This document shows, one piece after another, positions 38,205 to 46,988 of a stretch of 64,000 bases of DNA. Numbering within the stretch: the first letter of the stretch is position 1; each line of letters opens with the position of its first letter. The notes under the pieces are model-generated. The model worked only from the letters and a program-made list of their open reading frames with translations. It was not told the origin of the DNA and did not search any database. The stretch is from Helicobacter cetorum MIT 99-5656. GTDB lineage: Bacteria > Campylobacterota > Campylobacteria > Campylobacterales > Helicobacteraceae. The translations under genes were made by a program, and so were the position numbers. The stretch is taken from positions 1,302,001 to 1,366,000 of the forward strand of contig NC_017735.1 of NCBI RefSeq assembly GCF_000259275.1, in the 5' to 3' direction.

Positions 38205-38660
38205 ATGTTTGGCATGGGCATTTTTGAAATCCTTGTTGTAGTGATTGTAGCGATTATTTTTTTAGGGCCAGAAAAATTCCCCCAAGCTATCGTGGATATT
38301 GCGAAATTTTTTCGTGCTGTAAAAAAAACGCTCAATGATGCTAAGGACACTTTAGATAAAGAAATCAATATTGAAGAATTAAAAAAAGAGACCCTAGAAT
38401 ATCAAAAGCTCTTTGAAAACAATCTTGAAGGCGTTTCTAAAGGCGTTAGGATTGAAGAGTTAGAAGACGCTAAAATGAGTGTGGAAAATGAGATTAAAAG
38501 CGTTCAGGATTTAATGCAAGATTATGAATATAGCTTAGAAAAAGACAAGCTTCTTAGTAACTTAAATGAAGAAGTTTCAAGCGATGAGTCTTTTAAAGAA
38601 ACAGAGTTAGTTACTAGGAACAATACAGAAAAACACGATAAAGAAAAAGAGCATGTTTGA
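38205..38660 (+). CDS. tatB: Sec-independent translocase subunit TatB
   Basis: This 151-residue protein has an N-terminal membrane helix (MFGMGIFEILVVVIVAIIFLGPEKFP, with the Glu and GP hinge typical of TatB), an amphipathic helix (AIVDIAKFFRAVKKTLND) and a long acidic coiled tail. With TatC it binds twin-arginine signal peptides of folded proteins. It overlaps tatC by 8 bp. Confidence 0.93.
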   Translation: MFGMGIFEILVVVIVAIIFLGPEKFPQAIVDIAKFFRAVKKTLNDAKDTLDKEINIEELKKETLEYQKLFENNLEGVSKGVRIEELEDAKMSVENEIKSVQDLMQDYEYSLEKDKLLSNLNEEVSSDESFKETELVTRNNTEKHDKEKEHV

Positions 38661-39390
38661 AGATTTAAAGCCGCATTTACAAGATTTAAGAAAGCGTTTG
38701 ATGATTTCTGTAGGAACGCTTTTAGTAGCGTTTTTAGGGTGTTTTCATTTTTGGAAAAATATTTTTGAATTTATCAAAGACTCTTATCAAGGCACACTCA
38801 TTCAGCTCTCTCCTATTGAAGGGGTGATGGTAGCGATTAAAATAAGTTTTTCAGCCGCAATAGTCATTTCTATGCCCATTATTTTTTGGCAATTATGGCT
38901 CTTTATCGCTCCAGGGCTTTATAAAAATGAAAAAAAAGTGATTCTGCCTTTCGTGTTTTTTGGAAGTGCTATGTTTTTAATCGGAGCTAGTTTTTCCTAC
39001 TATGTGGTATTTCCTTTTGTCATTGAATACTTAGCTACTTTTGGAAGCGATGTATTTGCTGCTAATATTTCTGCATCTAGTTATGTGAGCTTTTTTACCC
39101 GCCTGATTTTAGGTTTTGGCGTAGCGTTTGAATTGCCCGTTTTGGCGTATTTCTTGGCTAAAGTAGGCTTGATTACTGATGCGAGTTTGAAAGCGTATTT
39201 TAAATACGCTATCGTAGTGATTTTCATTGTAGCAGCTATTATCACTCCCCCTGATGTGGTGAGTCAAATCTTTATGGCATTGCCACTAGTTGGGCTTTAT
39301 GGACTTTCTATTTTGATTGCAAAATTTGTCAATCCTGCCCCAAAAGATGAAGAGCATGACATTGAAGAAAATGAAGAAAAAAGCGAGTGA
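38653..39390 (+). CDS. tatC: Sec-independent translocase subunit TatC
   Basis: This 245-residue protein has six membrane helices. Signature parts are LKPHLQDLRKRLM at the N-terminus (the conserved H..ELR-type motif), PIIFWQLWLFIAPGLYKNEKK and the helix-5/6 segment AAIITPPDVVSQI. It is the receptor for twin-arginine signals. The C-terminus is acidic. queA follows after 3 bp with a TTG start. Confidence 0.95.
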   Translation: MFEDLKPHLQDLRKRLMISVGTLLVAFLGCFHFWKNIFEFIKDSYQGTLIQLSPIEGVMVAIKISFSAAIVISMPIIFWQLWLFIAPGLYKNEKKVILPFVFFGSAMFLIGASFSYYVVFPFVIEYLATFGSDVFAANISASSYVSFFTRLILGFGVAFELPVLAYFLAKVGLITDASLKAYFKYAIVVIFIVAAIITPPDVVSQIFMALPLVGLYGLSILIAKFVNPAPKDEEHDIEENEEKSE

Positions 39391-39393
39391 TAA

Positions 39394-40431
39394 TTGAGAG
39401 AATTTGATTTAGAAAGCTATGATTATAACTTGCCTAAAGAGTTGATTGCAAACTACCCCATTCTGCCTAAAGAAAAGGCTAAATTGCTCGTATATGAAAG
39501 GCATTCGCAAAAAATTACGCACACCACTTTTGAGCATGTCTTAGACTTTTTCCCTAAAAACGCTCTTGTTGTATTAAATGACACTAAAGTGATTAAAGCT
39601 AGAATTTTTGGCTCTAAACACACCTTTTCTCATTCAAGAACTACCGAAGTGTTTTTCCACCGCTTTCTTAAAGACAATATCGCTCTAACTCAAATTAAGG
39701 GTAAAGTCAAAGCAGGCACTAAAATCTTTTTTGATTCAAACAACTACGCTGAAGTCTTAGAATTACTTAATAACGGACAACGCTTAATCGCTTTTTATGA
39801 AAATAAAAACCCTTTAAAAGAAGCTAGTATCTTAAGGCTTTTAGAACAACATGGGCATATGCCCCTACCCCCCTATATTAAAAGGGCTGATGAAAGTTTG
39901 GATTTGAATGAATACCAGAGCGTGTTTGCTAAACATTCTGGAGCGATTGCTGCCCCTACGGCGTCATTACATTTTTCCAAAAACTGCTTAGAAACTTTGC
40001 AAAAAAACTTCAAGCACACTTTTTTAACCTTGCATGTTGGGGCTGGAACTTTTGTAAATGTAGAAACTAAAGATATTAGAGAGCATAAAATCCATACAGA
40101 AATTTTACAAATTTCCAAAGAGAGTCAAAAGATTTTACAAGAAGAAAAAGAGATTTTATGTATCGGCACGACTGCTTTAAGAAGCGTGGAATATTTCAAA
40201 CGCTTAGAAGACCCCAAACAAGAGACTTTTGAATGCGATATTTTCTTGCATTTAGCTAACCCTATTAAGCATGTGAATTACTTACTCACTAATTTTCACT
40301 TGCCAAAATCCAGCCTTTTAATGCTTGTAAGTGCCTTGATAGGCTTAGAAAAAGCCAAAGAAATCTATTCTATAGCTATAGAAAATAAGTATCGCTTTTA
40401 TTCCTATGGCGATGGAATGCTGATTTTATGA
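39394..40431 (+). CDS. queA: S-adenosylmethionine:tRNA ribosyltransferase-isomerase
   Basis: This 345-residue enzyme adds the epoxycyclopentane ring of queuosine to tRNA. Motifs present include SYDYNLPKELIANYPILPKEKAKLLV near the N-terminus, VLNDTKVIKARIFG, GHMPLPPYIKR, HSGAIAAPTASLHF, LHVGAGTF and NFHLPKSSLLMLVSAL. The start codon is TTG just after tatC. The end overlaps rsmG by 4 bp (ATGA). Confidence 0.95.
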   Translation: MREFDLESYDYNLPKELIANYPILPKEKAKLLVYERHSQKITHTTFEHVLDFFPKNALVVLNDTKVIKARIFGSKHTFSHSRTTEVFFHRFLKDNIALTQIKGKVKAGTKIFFDSNNYAEVLELLNNGQRLIAFYENKNPLKEASILRLLEQHGHMPLPPYIKRADESLDLNEYQSVFAKHSGAIAAPTASLHFSKNCLETLQKNFKHTFLTLHVGAGTFVNVETKDIREHKIHTEILQISKESQKILQEEKEILCIGTTALRSVEYFKRLEDPKQETFECDIFLHLANPIKHVNYLLTNFHLPKSSLLMLVSALIGLEKAKEIYSIAIENKYRFYSYGDGMLIL

Positions 40432-40964
40432 ACCCTTTATTGCAAGACTACGCCAACATTCTTTTGGAATGGAATAAAACGCATAATTTAAGTGGGGCAA
40501 GAAATTTAAGCGAGTTAGAACCCCAAATTTTAGACGCTCTCAAACCCTTAGAATTTATCAAAGATTTTAAGACTTGCTTAGATATAGGAAGTGGGGCAGG
40601 CTTACCTGCTATTCCTTTAGCCCTAGAAAGACCTAATACACAATTCATTCTTTTAGAACCTAGAGTTAAAAGAGTAGCCTTTTTAAACTATCTTAAAAGC
40701 GTTTTACCCTTAAAAAATATTGAAATTATTAAAAAGCGTTTAGAAGATTATAAAAATCCCCTAAAAGTAGATTTAATCACATCTAGAGCGGTCGCAAGCT
40801 CTTCTTTTCTGATAGAAAAAAGCCAACATTTGCTTGAAAATAAGGGGTATTTTTTATTCTACAAAGGCGAACAACTAAAAGATGAGATTGCTTACAAGGA
40901 CACTGAATGTTTTATTTATGAAAAACGCATTTATTTTTACAAATCAAAGGAAAGTTTATGTTAA
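40428..40964 (+). CDS. rsmG: 16S rRNA (guanine527-N7) methyltransferase
   Basis: This 178-residue SAM-dependent methyltransferase shows the SAM-binding loop LDIGSGAGLPAIPLAL (about residues 47-62), LLEPRVKRVAFLNYL and ITSRAVASSSFL. It is shorter than many RsmG proteins (about 205-215) but matches the Helicobacter form. It modifies the 530 loop of 16S rRNA. It overlaps queA by 4 bp and the next gene by 7 bp. Confidence 0.93.
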   Translation: MNPLLQDYANILLEWNKTHNLSGARNLSELEPQILDALKPLEFIKDFKTCLDIGSGAGLPAIPLALERPNTQFILLEPRVKRVAFLNYLKSVLPLKNIEIIKKRLEDYKNPLKVDLITSRAVASSSFLIEKSQHLLENKGYFLFYKGEQLKDEIAYKDTECFIYEKRIYFYKSKESLC

Positions 40965-41185
40965 GAATTTTAGCCCTTCTTGTTATTGCATGGATTATAT
41001 GGCGTTTGTTTTTTAAAAAATCTGTTTTTAAAAATACTTTCAATGATAGAGAACAAGAGCCTAAAGAATTAGAAGAAAAAATGATTGTCTGTTCTAAATG
41101 CCAAACTTATGTCTCTAGCAAGGATGCCATTTATAGCGGAGCGATAGCTTATTGTAGTGAAACTTGTTTGAATGATAAGGGGTAA
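40958..41185 (+). CDS. small membrane-anchored zinc-ribbon-like protein (HP1064 type)
   Basis: This 75-residue protein has one N-terminal membrane helix (MLRILALLVIAWIIWRLFF) and a short cytoplasmic domain with four cysteines (CSKCQTYVS and YCSETC) that could bind zinc, as in the PP0621 family. Function is unknown. It overlaps rsmG and ends the tat-queA-rsmG operon. Confidence 0.75.
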   Translation: MLRILALLVIAWIIWRLFFKKSVFKNTFNDREQEPKELEEKMIVCSKCQTYVSSKDAIYSGAIAYCSETCLNDKG

Positions 41186-41275
41186 TGCTCTATTTTTAAT
41201 GCAAATATTCTAAAAGAATATATTCTACCCTAGATACTACCCCATAAAAAGGATAATTTTTTTAAAAGGATAAAC

Positions 41276-41689
41276 ATGCTTATCTTAGGACACCCTTTAA
41301 TCGCTTATGTTAATTTTGTTTACATCAAGAATATTAGCGGTATTCATTCTACCACTAATAACAACATCGTTTATTTTGAGGTTTGCAAAGAAAATTTAGA
41401 ATTGGCTAAATATTGCTTTGAAAACGGTGTGAATTTTAGCGTAGTCTTTTCATCACACAAAGCACGCCTAGAAACCGACACATTTTTTTTATTCACAGCC
41501 TTTAAACCGCAATATTGTATCTTTAGCAATATTGAGCAAGCCATTGTCGCTCAACAGCATGCCACTAATTACTTGCTAGATAGCAAGATTTTGTTTTCTA
41601 TGGATTTAGACAATACAAAGTTATGGCAAATTTGTGCTAACGCTCAAATTGATGGTGTTATTTCTAAAGATTTACTTCTTTTAAAATAA
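41276..41689 (+). CDS. conserved hypothetical protein (HP1065 type)
   Basis: This 137-residue cytoplasmic protein has alternating beta and alpha segments (YVNFVYIKNISGIHS, IVYFEVCKENLELAKYCFENGVNFSVVF, CIFSNIEQAIVAQQHATNYLLDSKILFSMD) and ends in DGVISKDLLLLK. It resembles a small Rossmann-like fold, but no motif is diagnostic. A good AAAAGGATAAAC ribosome site precedes the ATG. It lies just before tRNA-Ser. Confidence 0.7.
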   Translation: MLILGHPLIAYVNFVYIKNISGIHSTTNNNIVYFEVCKENLELAKYCFENGVNFSVVFSSHKARLETDTFFLFTAFKPQYCIFSNIEQAIVAQQHATNYLLDSKILFSMDLDNTKLWQICANAQIDGVISKDLLLLK

Positions 41690-41712
41690 GCCCTTTTTAA
41701 ACAAATCTTAGT

Positions 41713-41718
41713 TATAAT
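41713..41718 (+). promoter_or_regulatory. tRNA-Ser promoter -10
   Basis: TATAAT (41713-41718) lies 19 bp before the tRNA 5' end and would start transcription near 41725, a usual distance for a tRNA leader. Confidence 0.6.
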
Positions 41719-41736
41719 AGCCCCCTTTGTCTAGAA

Positions 41737-41824
41737 GGGGAGATGTCCGAGTGGTTGAAGGAGCACGCCTGGAACGCGTGTAAGGTGCAAGCTTTCGAGG
41801 GTTCGAATCCCTCTCTCTCCGCCA
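41737..41824 (+). tRNA. tRNA-Ser (anticodon GGA)
   Basis: The 88-nt gene begins GGGGAGA and ends TCTCTCC G CCA, forming a 7-bp acceptor with one G-U pair. The anticodon stem is CACGC/GCGTG with loop CTGGAAC (anticodon GGA). A long variable arm follows (AAGGTGCAAGCTTTCGA region) and the T-arm GAGGGTTCGAATCCCTC is canonical. CCA is encoded. Confidence 0.95.
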
Positions 41825-41836
41825 TAGTAACCCTAC

Positions 41837-42487
41837 CTAAAAATGCCAAGCATGTGAAACAAAAAACAAAAAACTTCTTTCAAAAAGACTACGCCTTTCA
41901 GGGATTAGAAAAATTTTCATGCCTATTTCCACATCTACGTTATGGTATAAAACAATCGTGCGAAATTGCACTCCAAACTTTCCAATAGCTCTAAAATAAG
42001 TGTTATTAAAATTAAAGTCTTTCAAGGAATTCCAAGTGTTTACAACCAAATCTTTTACCTTGTGATTGAGTAACCATGTGTTAGCCGCTAGTTGCAAACC
42101 AAAGAAAAAAGTCCAACGATTAATAGGGCTTTTAGTATAACTCACCATCAAATCTCCCCCAACCCCATAAGTGAACATATTAGCCTGCAAGGTAGAATCT
42201 TTATTAAAAAGCACATTGCCATAATCCACAAAAACATAATACCTAGAATACACCCAATCGTTTTTGGGATTTACTTCATAACCTTGTAAAATGGAAGCCC
42301 CTTGTAAAAGCTTGTTTTCATTCAAGGGACGCATAAAAACCATGCCCACTTGATAGGAAGAAGACATATAGCTCAAATTCTTAGCATCTAAATTCTTTGA
42401 AATATTGAAAAAACTTATACCTAGCATTAAAGCTTTTAAATAACACGCCCATTTGTAAAATCCTTGTTTTTCTTTTTTCCAAACCAT
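41837..42487 (-). CDS. Hor-like outer membrane beta-barrel protein (HP1066 type)
   Basis: This 216-residue protein has an N-terminal hydrophobic export segment (about residues 12-28), then beta-strand-like stretches with alternating aromatic residues (YYVFVDYGNVLF, FTYGVGGDLMVSYT, WTFFFGLQLAANTWLL, YFRAIGKFGVQFRTIVLYHNVDVEIGMKIFLIP). It ends in SHAWHF with a C-terminal Phe, the BAM recognition signal. This is the profile of small Helicobacter outer membrane proteins. It lies between tRNA-Ser and cheY on the opposite strand. Confidence 0.75.
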   Translation of the reverse strand: MVWKKEKQGFYKWACYLKALMLGISFFNISKNLDAKNLSYMSSSYQVGMVFMRPLNENKLLQGASILQGYEVNPKNDWVYSRYYVFVDYGNVLFNKDSTLQANMFTYGVGGDLMVSYTKSPINRWTFFFGLQLAANTWLLNHKVKDLVVNTWNSLKDFNFNNTYFRAIGKFGVQFRTIVLYHNVDVEIGMKIFLIPERRSLFERSFLFFVSHAWHF

Positions 42488-42735
42488 ACAATAACCCTTT
42501 GTAACACTTGAAAGATTAGGGGTGCCTCAATTATCCTTTAACCATATGAATCATTATCATAGCAAACAAACTAAATCCTTTTACAAATAAAGGATTCTAA
42601 TTGAGTACTAATGTTAGTCAAGGCATTTTTAATCAAAACATGCTATTATTTAAAACAAATTTATCATTATTAAGCATTAGGAACGCTTTGGCTTATCAAA
42701 GCCTGATTCAAAATGCAACCTTAAGGAGAAGTGCC

Positions 42736-43110
42736 TTGAAACTACTAGTAGTAGATGATAGCTCAACTATGAGACGAATTATTAAGAATACACTTTCACG
42801 CTTAGGCTATGAAGATATTTTGGAAGCTGAGCATGGCGTAGAAGCTTGGGAAAAACTGGATGCTAATGCGGATACTAAGGTTCTTATCACAGACTGGAAC
42901 ATGCCAGAGATGAATGGTTTAGATTTGGTTAAAAAAGTGCGTGCTGATGATAGATTTAAAGAGATTCCTATCATTATGATTACCACAGAAGGCGGAAAAG
43001 CCGAAGTAATTACCGCTTTGAAAGCTGGAGTGAATAACTACATTGTAAAACCCTTTACGCCCCAAGTTCTCAAAGAAAAATTAGAAGTGGTTTTGGGGAC
43101 AAATGACTGA
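42736..43110 (+). CDS. cheY1: chemotaxis response regulator CheY1
   Basis: This 124-residue single-domain receiver starts at a TTG (42736) preceded by AAGGAG (42723-42728); the frame is open for 45 codons further upstream but that part has no homology and a poor start. Key residues are present: the acidic pair in LLVVDDSS, phosphoacceptor Asp in LITDWNMPEMNG, Thr in IIMITTEGG and Lys in YIVKPF. Phospho-CheY binds FliM (6.5 kb region of this window) to reverse the motor. prmA follows directly. Confidence 0.95.
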   Translation: MKLLVVDDSSTMRRIIKNTLSRLGYEDILEAEHGVEAWEKLDANADTKVLITDWNMPEMNGLDLVKKVRADDRFKEIPIIMITTEGGKAEVITALKAGVNNYIVKPFTPQVLKEKLEVVLGTND

Positions 43111-44085
43111 GTGTTAGAGCCAATGTATTTTGAAACTTTCTTCATTTTTCCTAAAGAAAAAGAGGTTTTTGAAAGCTTTCTTTTAGATACCACCCATTCA
43201 GCCCTAGAGGAATCAAGTTTAGAAAGTTTAAGGGCATTTGGCGATAAGACAACCATTGAGTTTTTGAGCCAAGCCAAGTGGCATCATTTTATCTCTCATA
43301 GCCATTTAAACCATCTAAAAGAAAAAATCCCTAATCTTAAGACTTTCATTGTTTTACGCTCTGAAAATGATTTGAGCGACTCGCTCATACCAGCTTTAAA
43401 AAATTTTTGTCTCAGCTTAGAACAGACTCTTAAAAGCAAATTTGATTTTTTCTACCTTTCACGCACCCTAGCCTCAAAAGACTGGCTAGAAACTTATCAG
43501 CAAAGTGTCATGCCGGTATATTGTGGAAAGTTTTATGTATATCCTAGCTGGCATAGTAAGCCAAGTGAGATTACCACAGATTGTAGCCTTATGATTGACC
43601 CAGCCCTAGCCTTTGGTTCAGGCCATCATGAAAGCACTTCTATGTGCCTAGAACTACTTTCTAACCTTGATTTAGAGCATAAAAGAGTCCTAGATGTAGG
43701 GTGTGGAAGCGGGATTTTAAGCATTGCTTCAAAAAAACAGGGTGCTAATACCTTAATCGCTTGTGATACGGACGCACTCGCTGTTGAAGAAACTCTCAAA
43801 AATTTTGATTTAAACGACATCAAACTAACCAAACATGATAGAGTTATTCACGGCTCTACCCAAAGCGTTGAAGGGGTCTTTGATATTGTCGTAGCTAATA
43901 TTGTCGCTGATGTGATTAAAAGCTTGCATAGCGAATTTGTGCGGCTTTGTAACCATACGCTTATTTTATCAGGAATTTTAGAAACCCATTTAAACTCTGT
44001 GTTACAGGTCTATCATGACTTTGAAATTTTAGAACAACAAAAGCGTAATGAATGGGTTGCCCTAAAATTGCTTAAAAATAACTAA
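43111..44085 (+). CDS. prmA: ribosomal protein L11 methyltransferase
   Basis: This 324-residue SAM-dependent enzyme has the PrmA core: MIDPALAFGSGHHESTSMCLE, the SAM loop LDVGCGSGILSIASKK, CDTDALAVEETLKNF and VVANIVADVI (NPPF-like N-A-N-I). The start is GTG immediately after the cheY1 stop. It would trimethylate residues of L11 in the large ribosomal subunit. ftsH follows 16 bp later, giving the cheY1-prmA-ftsH order of H. pylori. Confidence 0.9.
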   Translation: MLEPMYFETFFIFPKEKEVFESFLLDTTHSALEESSLESLRAFGDKTTIEFLSQAKWHHFISHSHLNHLKEKIPNLKTFIVLRSENDLSDSLIPALKNFCLSLEQTLKSKFDFFYLSRTLASKDWLETYQQSVMPVYCGKFYVYPSWHSKPSEITTDCSLMIDPALAFGSGHHESTSMCLELLSNLDLEHKRVLDVGCGSGILSIASKKQGANTLIACDTDALAVEETLKNFDLNDIKLTKHDRVIHGSTQSVEGVFDIVVANIVADVIKSLHSEFVRLCNHTLILSGILETHLNSVLQVYHDFEILEQQKRNEWVALKLLKNN

Positions 44086-44101
44086 CAAATTAAGGATTAT
44101 C

Positions 44102-46000
44102 ATGAAACCAACTAACGAACCTAGAAAACCTTTTTTTCAAAACCCTACCATTCTTGCTATTATCGGAGGTATTTTACTCATATTTTTCCTACGCTCTTTC
44201 AACTCTGATGGTGGCTTTTCAGATAACTTTCTCTCTTCTAGCACTAGAAATGTAAGCTACCATGAAATCAAGCAACTCATCAGCAATAACGAAGTAGAAA
44301 ATGTCAGTATCGGACAAACTCTCATTAAAGCAAGTCATAAAGAAGGTAACATCCGCATTATTTATATTGCCAAACGAGTGCCTGATTTAACCCTTGTTCC
44401 GCTTTTAGATGAGAAAAAAATCAACTACTCAGGCTTTAGCGAATCAAACTTTTTTACCGACATGTTAGGATGGCTCATGCCTATTTTGGTGATTTTAGGG
44501 CTATGGGTATTTATGGCAAATCGCATGCAAAAGAGTATGGGTGGGGGTATTTTTGGCATGGGAAGTGCGAAAAAACTCATTAATGCTGAAAAACCTAGAG
44601 TGCGTTTTAATGATATGGCAGGTAATGAAGAAGCCAAAGAAGAAGTTGTAGAAATTGTAGACTTTTTAAAATACCCTGAACGCTATGCAAATTTAGGGGC
44701 AAAAATTCCTAAAGGTGTGCTTTTAGTGGGGCCTCCAGGAACGGGTAAAACCCTTTTAGCAAAAGCTGTGGCAGGCGAAGCCCATGTGCCGTTTTTCTCC
44801 ATGGGGGGTAGTAGTTTTATAGAAATGTTTGTAGGTCTTGGAGCTAGTAGAGTAAGAGATTTATTTGAAATCGCTAAAAAACAAGCCCCTAGCATTATCT
44901 TTATTGATGAAATTGATGCCATAGGTAAGAGTAGAGCTGCAGGGGGAATGGTGAGCGGAAACGATGAAAGAGAGCAAACTTTGAACCAGCTCTTAGCCGA
45001 AATGGATGGTTTTGGGAGTGAGAGCGCCCCTGTAATTGTTCTAGCTGCAACAAATCGCCCTGAGATTTTAGACCCCGCCCTTTTAAGACCCGGTCGCTTT
45101 GACAGACAAGTTTTAGTAGATAAGCCTGATTTTAATGGTAGAGTGGAAATTTTAAAAGTGCATATCAAGGGCGTAAAACTTGCTAATGATGTAGATTTAC
45201 AAGAAATCGCAAAGCTTACCGCAGGCTTAGCTGGAGCGGATTTAGCTAATATCATCAATGAAGCCGCTTTACTAGCTGGAAGGAACAATCAAAAAGAAGT
45301 CAAGCAAAAACACCTGAAAGAAGCGGTTGAAAGGGGTATTGCAGGGTTAGAAAAGAAAAGTAGAAGAATCAGCCCTAAAGAAAAGAAAATTGTCGCCTAC
45401 CATGAGAGTGGACATGCCGTGATTTCTGAAATGACTAAGGGGAGTGCGAGAGTGAATAAAGTCTCTATCATTCCAAGGGGCATGGCAGCTTTAGGCTATA
45501 CCCTTAACACGCCTGAAGAAAACAAATACTTAATGCAAAAGCATGAGTTGATTGCTGAAATTGATGTGCTTTTAGGTGGGCGTGCAGCAGAAGATGTGTT
45601 TTTAGAAGAGATTTCTACCGGTGCGAGCAATGACTTAGAAAGAGCTACTGATATTATCAAAGGCATGGTAAGTTACTATGGTATGAGTAGCGTGAGTGGG
45701 CTTATGGTGCTAGAAAAACAACGCAACGCCTTTTTAGGGGGTGGCTATGGAAGTGCTAGAGAATTTAGTGAAAAAACTGCAGAAGATATGGATAATTTCA
45801 TTAAAAATCTCTTAGATGAACGCTACAACCATGTCAAGCAAACCTTGAGCGACTATAGAGATGCAATTGAAATCATGGTAGAAGAGTTGTTTGACAAAGA
45901 AGTCATTACGGGTGAAAGGGTTAGAGAAATTATCAGCGAATACGAAGTAGCGAATAATCTAGAAAGCCGTTTAGTTCCTTTAGAAGAACAAGCGAGTTAA
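44102..46000 (+). CDS. ftsH: ATP-dependent zinc metalloprotease FtsH
   Basis: This 632-residue membrane protease has two N-terminal membrane helices (about residues 14-32 and 120-142), an AAA+ module with Walker A GPPGTGKT, Walker B IIFIDEIDAIG and the SRH (NRPEILDPALLRPGRFDRQ), and a peptidase domain with HESGH plus the third-ligand region (TGASNDLERAT). It degrades membrane and short-lived regulatory proteins and is essential in H. pylori. The SPFH protein at 31.4 kb is a possible scaffold partner. Confidence 0.97.
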   Translation: MKPTNEPRKPFFQNPTILAIIGGILLIFFLRSFNSDGGFSDNFLSSSTRNVSYHEIKQLISNNEVENVSIGQTLIKASHKEGNIRIIYIAKRVPDLTLVPLLDEKKINYSGFSESNFFTDMLGWLMPILVILGLWVFMANRMQKSMGGGIFGMGSAKKLINAEKPRVRFNDMAGNEEAKEEVVEIVDFLKYPERYANLGAKIPKGVLLVGPPGTGKTLLAKAVAGEAHVPFFSMGGSSFIEMFVGLGASRVRDLFEIAKKQAPSIIFIDEIDAIGKSRAAGGMVSGNDEREQTLNQLLAEMDGFGSESAPVIVLAATNRPEILDPALLRPGRFDRQVLVDKPDFNGRVEILKVHIKGVKLANDVDLQEIAKLTAGLAGADLANIINEAALLAGRNNQKEVKQKHLKEAVERGIAGLEKKSRRISPKEKKIVAYHESGHAVISEMTKGSARVNKVSIIPRGMAALGYTLNTPEENKYLMQKHELIAEIDVLLGGRAAEDVFLEEISTGASNDLERATDIIKGMVSYYGMSSVSGLMVLEKQRNAFLGGGYGSAREFSEKTAEDMDNFIKNLLDERYNHVKQTLSDYRDAIEIMVEELFDKEVITGERVREIISEYEVANNLESRLVPLEEQAS

Positions 46001-46002
46001 AA

Positions 46003-46254
46003 GTGCGGGTATTGAAGCGGATTTTTAAGGCTAAAGGTTTTAAAGCCTATCCTAAAAATTCTCTCGCCTTGTTATTTGATTTTCTAAAATCCTATGCTTA
46101 TAAAATTAATAATAAAACTTTAGCTTTAATGCTTTTGTTTTCTGAAGTCTTTAAGACTTGTATGATGGCTGAAAAATTTTCTGTAATCTATTTTAGAACA
46201 ATTTTTATTTGCGTTCTAAAAAATCAAGCAAACCCCTTTAAAAAGAGTCTATAA
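46003..46254 (+). CDS. small hypothetical protein between ftsH and pssA (HP1070 type)
   Basis: This 83-residue basic protein starts with a GTG 2 bp after ftsH and ends directly at the pssA ATG. It is rich in Lys, Phe and Leu with two weak hydrophobic stretches (LALLFDFLKSYAY; LALMLLFSEVF). No family is recognised. Its tight packing supports translation, but it could also be a spacer. Confidence 0.5.
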   Translation: MRVLKRIFKAKGFKAYPKNSLALLFDFLKSYAYKINNKTLALMLLFSEVFKTCMMAEKFSVIYFRTIFICVLKNQANPFKKSL

Positions 46255-46962
46255 ATGCCTATTAAACCCCTTTATCTCTTTCCTAATCTCTTCACAGCGA
46301 GCAGTATTTTTTTGGGTGTGATGAGCATGTTTTATGCATCAAATCAAGAATTTGTTATGGCGTGTTGGCTTGTTGTTGCAAGCCTTATTTTAGATGGGCT
46401 TGATGGGCGTGTAGCAAGGCTTACGAATACCACGAGCAAGTTTGGCGTAGAGTTTGATTCTTTAGCTGATGTGGTCGCTTTTGGGGTAGCCCCTAGCATG
46501 ATTGCCTACTTTTACATGGGGCATAGCTTTGGACGCATCGGTATGGCTGTGAGTGCATTGTTTGTCATTTTTGGAGCCATACGCCTTGCACGATTTAACA
46601 TTAGCACCAATACAAGCGACCCCTACTCTTTCATAGGCATTCCTATTCCTGCAGCAGCGGTGTTAGTGGTGCTTGGAGTATTACTAGATAATAAGTACCA
46701 TTTTTTAGAAGAGTTGTGGGTAAAGTTTTTCTTAGCCTACATTGTCTTACTAGGAGTGCTTATGGTGAGTAATATCCGCTACCCAAATTTTAAAAAAATC
46801 AAATGGAATCTCAAGCTTTTTATTTTAGTGCTGATTTTTTTATTGCTCGTTTTTGTGCGTCCTTTGGAAGTGTTAAGCACATTTATGATGAGTTATTTGC
46901 TCTATGGAATTTTGCGTTGGATTTATTTAATGGTAAAGATTATTTTTAAACGCACAGCATAG
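46255..46962 (+). CDS. pssA: CDP-diacylglycerol-serine O-phosphatidyltransferase
   Basis: This 235-residue membrane enzyme makes phosphatidylserine, the precursor of phosphatidylethanolamine. The CDP-alcohol phosphotransferase motif DGx2ARx8Gx3Dx3D is present as DGLDGRVARLTNTTSKFG followed by VEFDSLAD. About six to eight membrane helices are seen. In H. pylori the gene lies between ftsH and copA, as here. Confidence 0.93.
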   Translation: MPIKPLYLFPNLFTASSIFLGVMSMFYASNQEFVMACWLVVASLILDGLDGRVARLTNTTSKFGVEFDSLADVVAFGVAPSMIAYFYMGHSFGRIGMAVSALFVIFGAIRLARFNISTNTSDPYSFIGIPIPAAAVLVVLGVLLDNKYHFLEELWVKFFLAYIVLLGVLMVSNIRYPNFKKIKWNLKLFILVLIFLLLVFVRPLEVLSTFMMSYLLYGILRWIYLMVKIIFKRTA

Positions 46963-46965
46963 AGG

Positions 46966-46971
46966 TATAAT
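46966..46971 (+). promoter_or_regulatory. predicted copA promoter -10
   Basis: GGTATAAT places a perfect -10 hexamer at 46966-46971, just after the pssA stop and 18 bp before the copA ATG, which would leave a leader of about 11 nt carrying the AAAAGGA site. It suggests copA is expressed independently of pssA. Confidence 0.45.
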
Positions 46972-46988
46972 ATCAAAAAGGATTAGGC

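Noticed and set aside
41743-41988. Open frame across tRNA-Ser
   Set aside because: It is translated tRNA sequence continuing antisense into the outer membrane protein gene; no independent support.
42601-42735. N-terminal extension of CheY1 by 45 codons
   Set aside because: The extension has no receiver homology, whereas the TTG at 42736 has AAGGAG upstream and yields the 124-residue CheY length.
44683-45288. 201-codon antisense frame in ftsH
   Set aside because: It mirrors the codon pattern of the highly conserved AAA domain of ftsH; no ribosome site or homology.
46003-46254. HP1070-like small gene as a mere spacer
   Set aside because: Kept as a low-confidence gene because start and stop pack exactly between ftsH and pssA, though no domain supports it.
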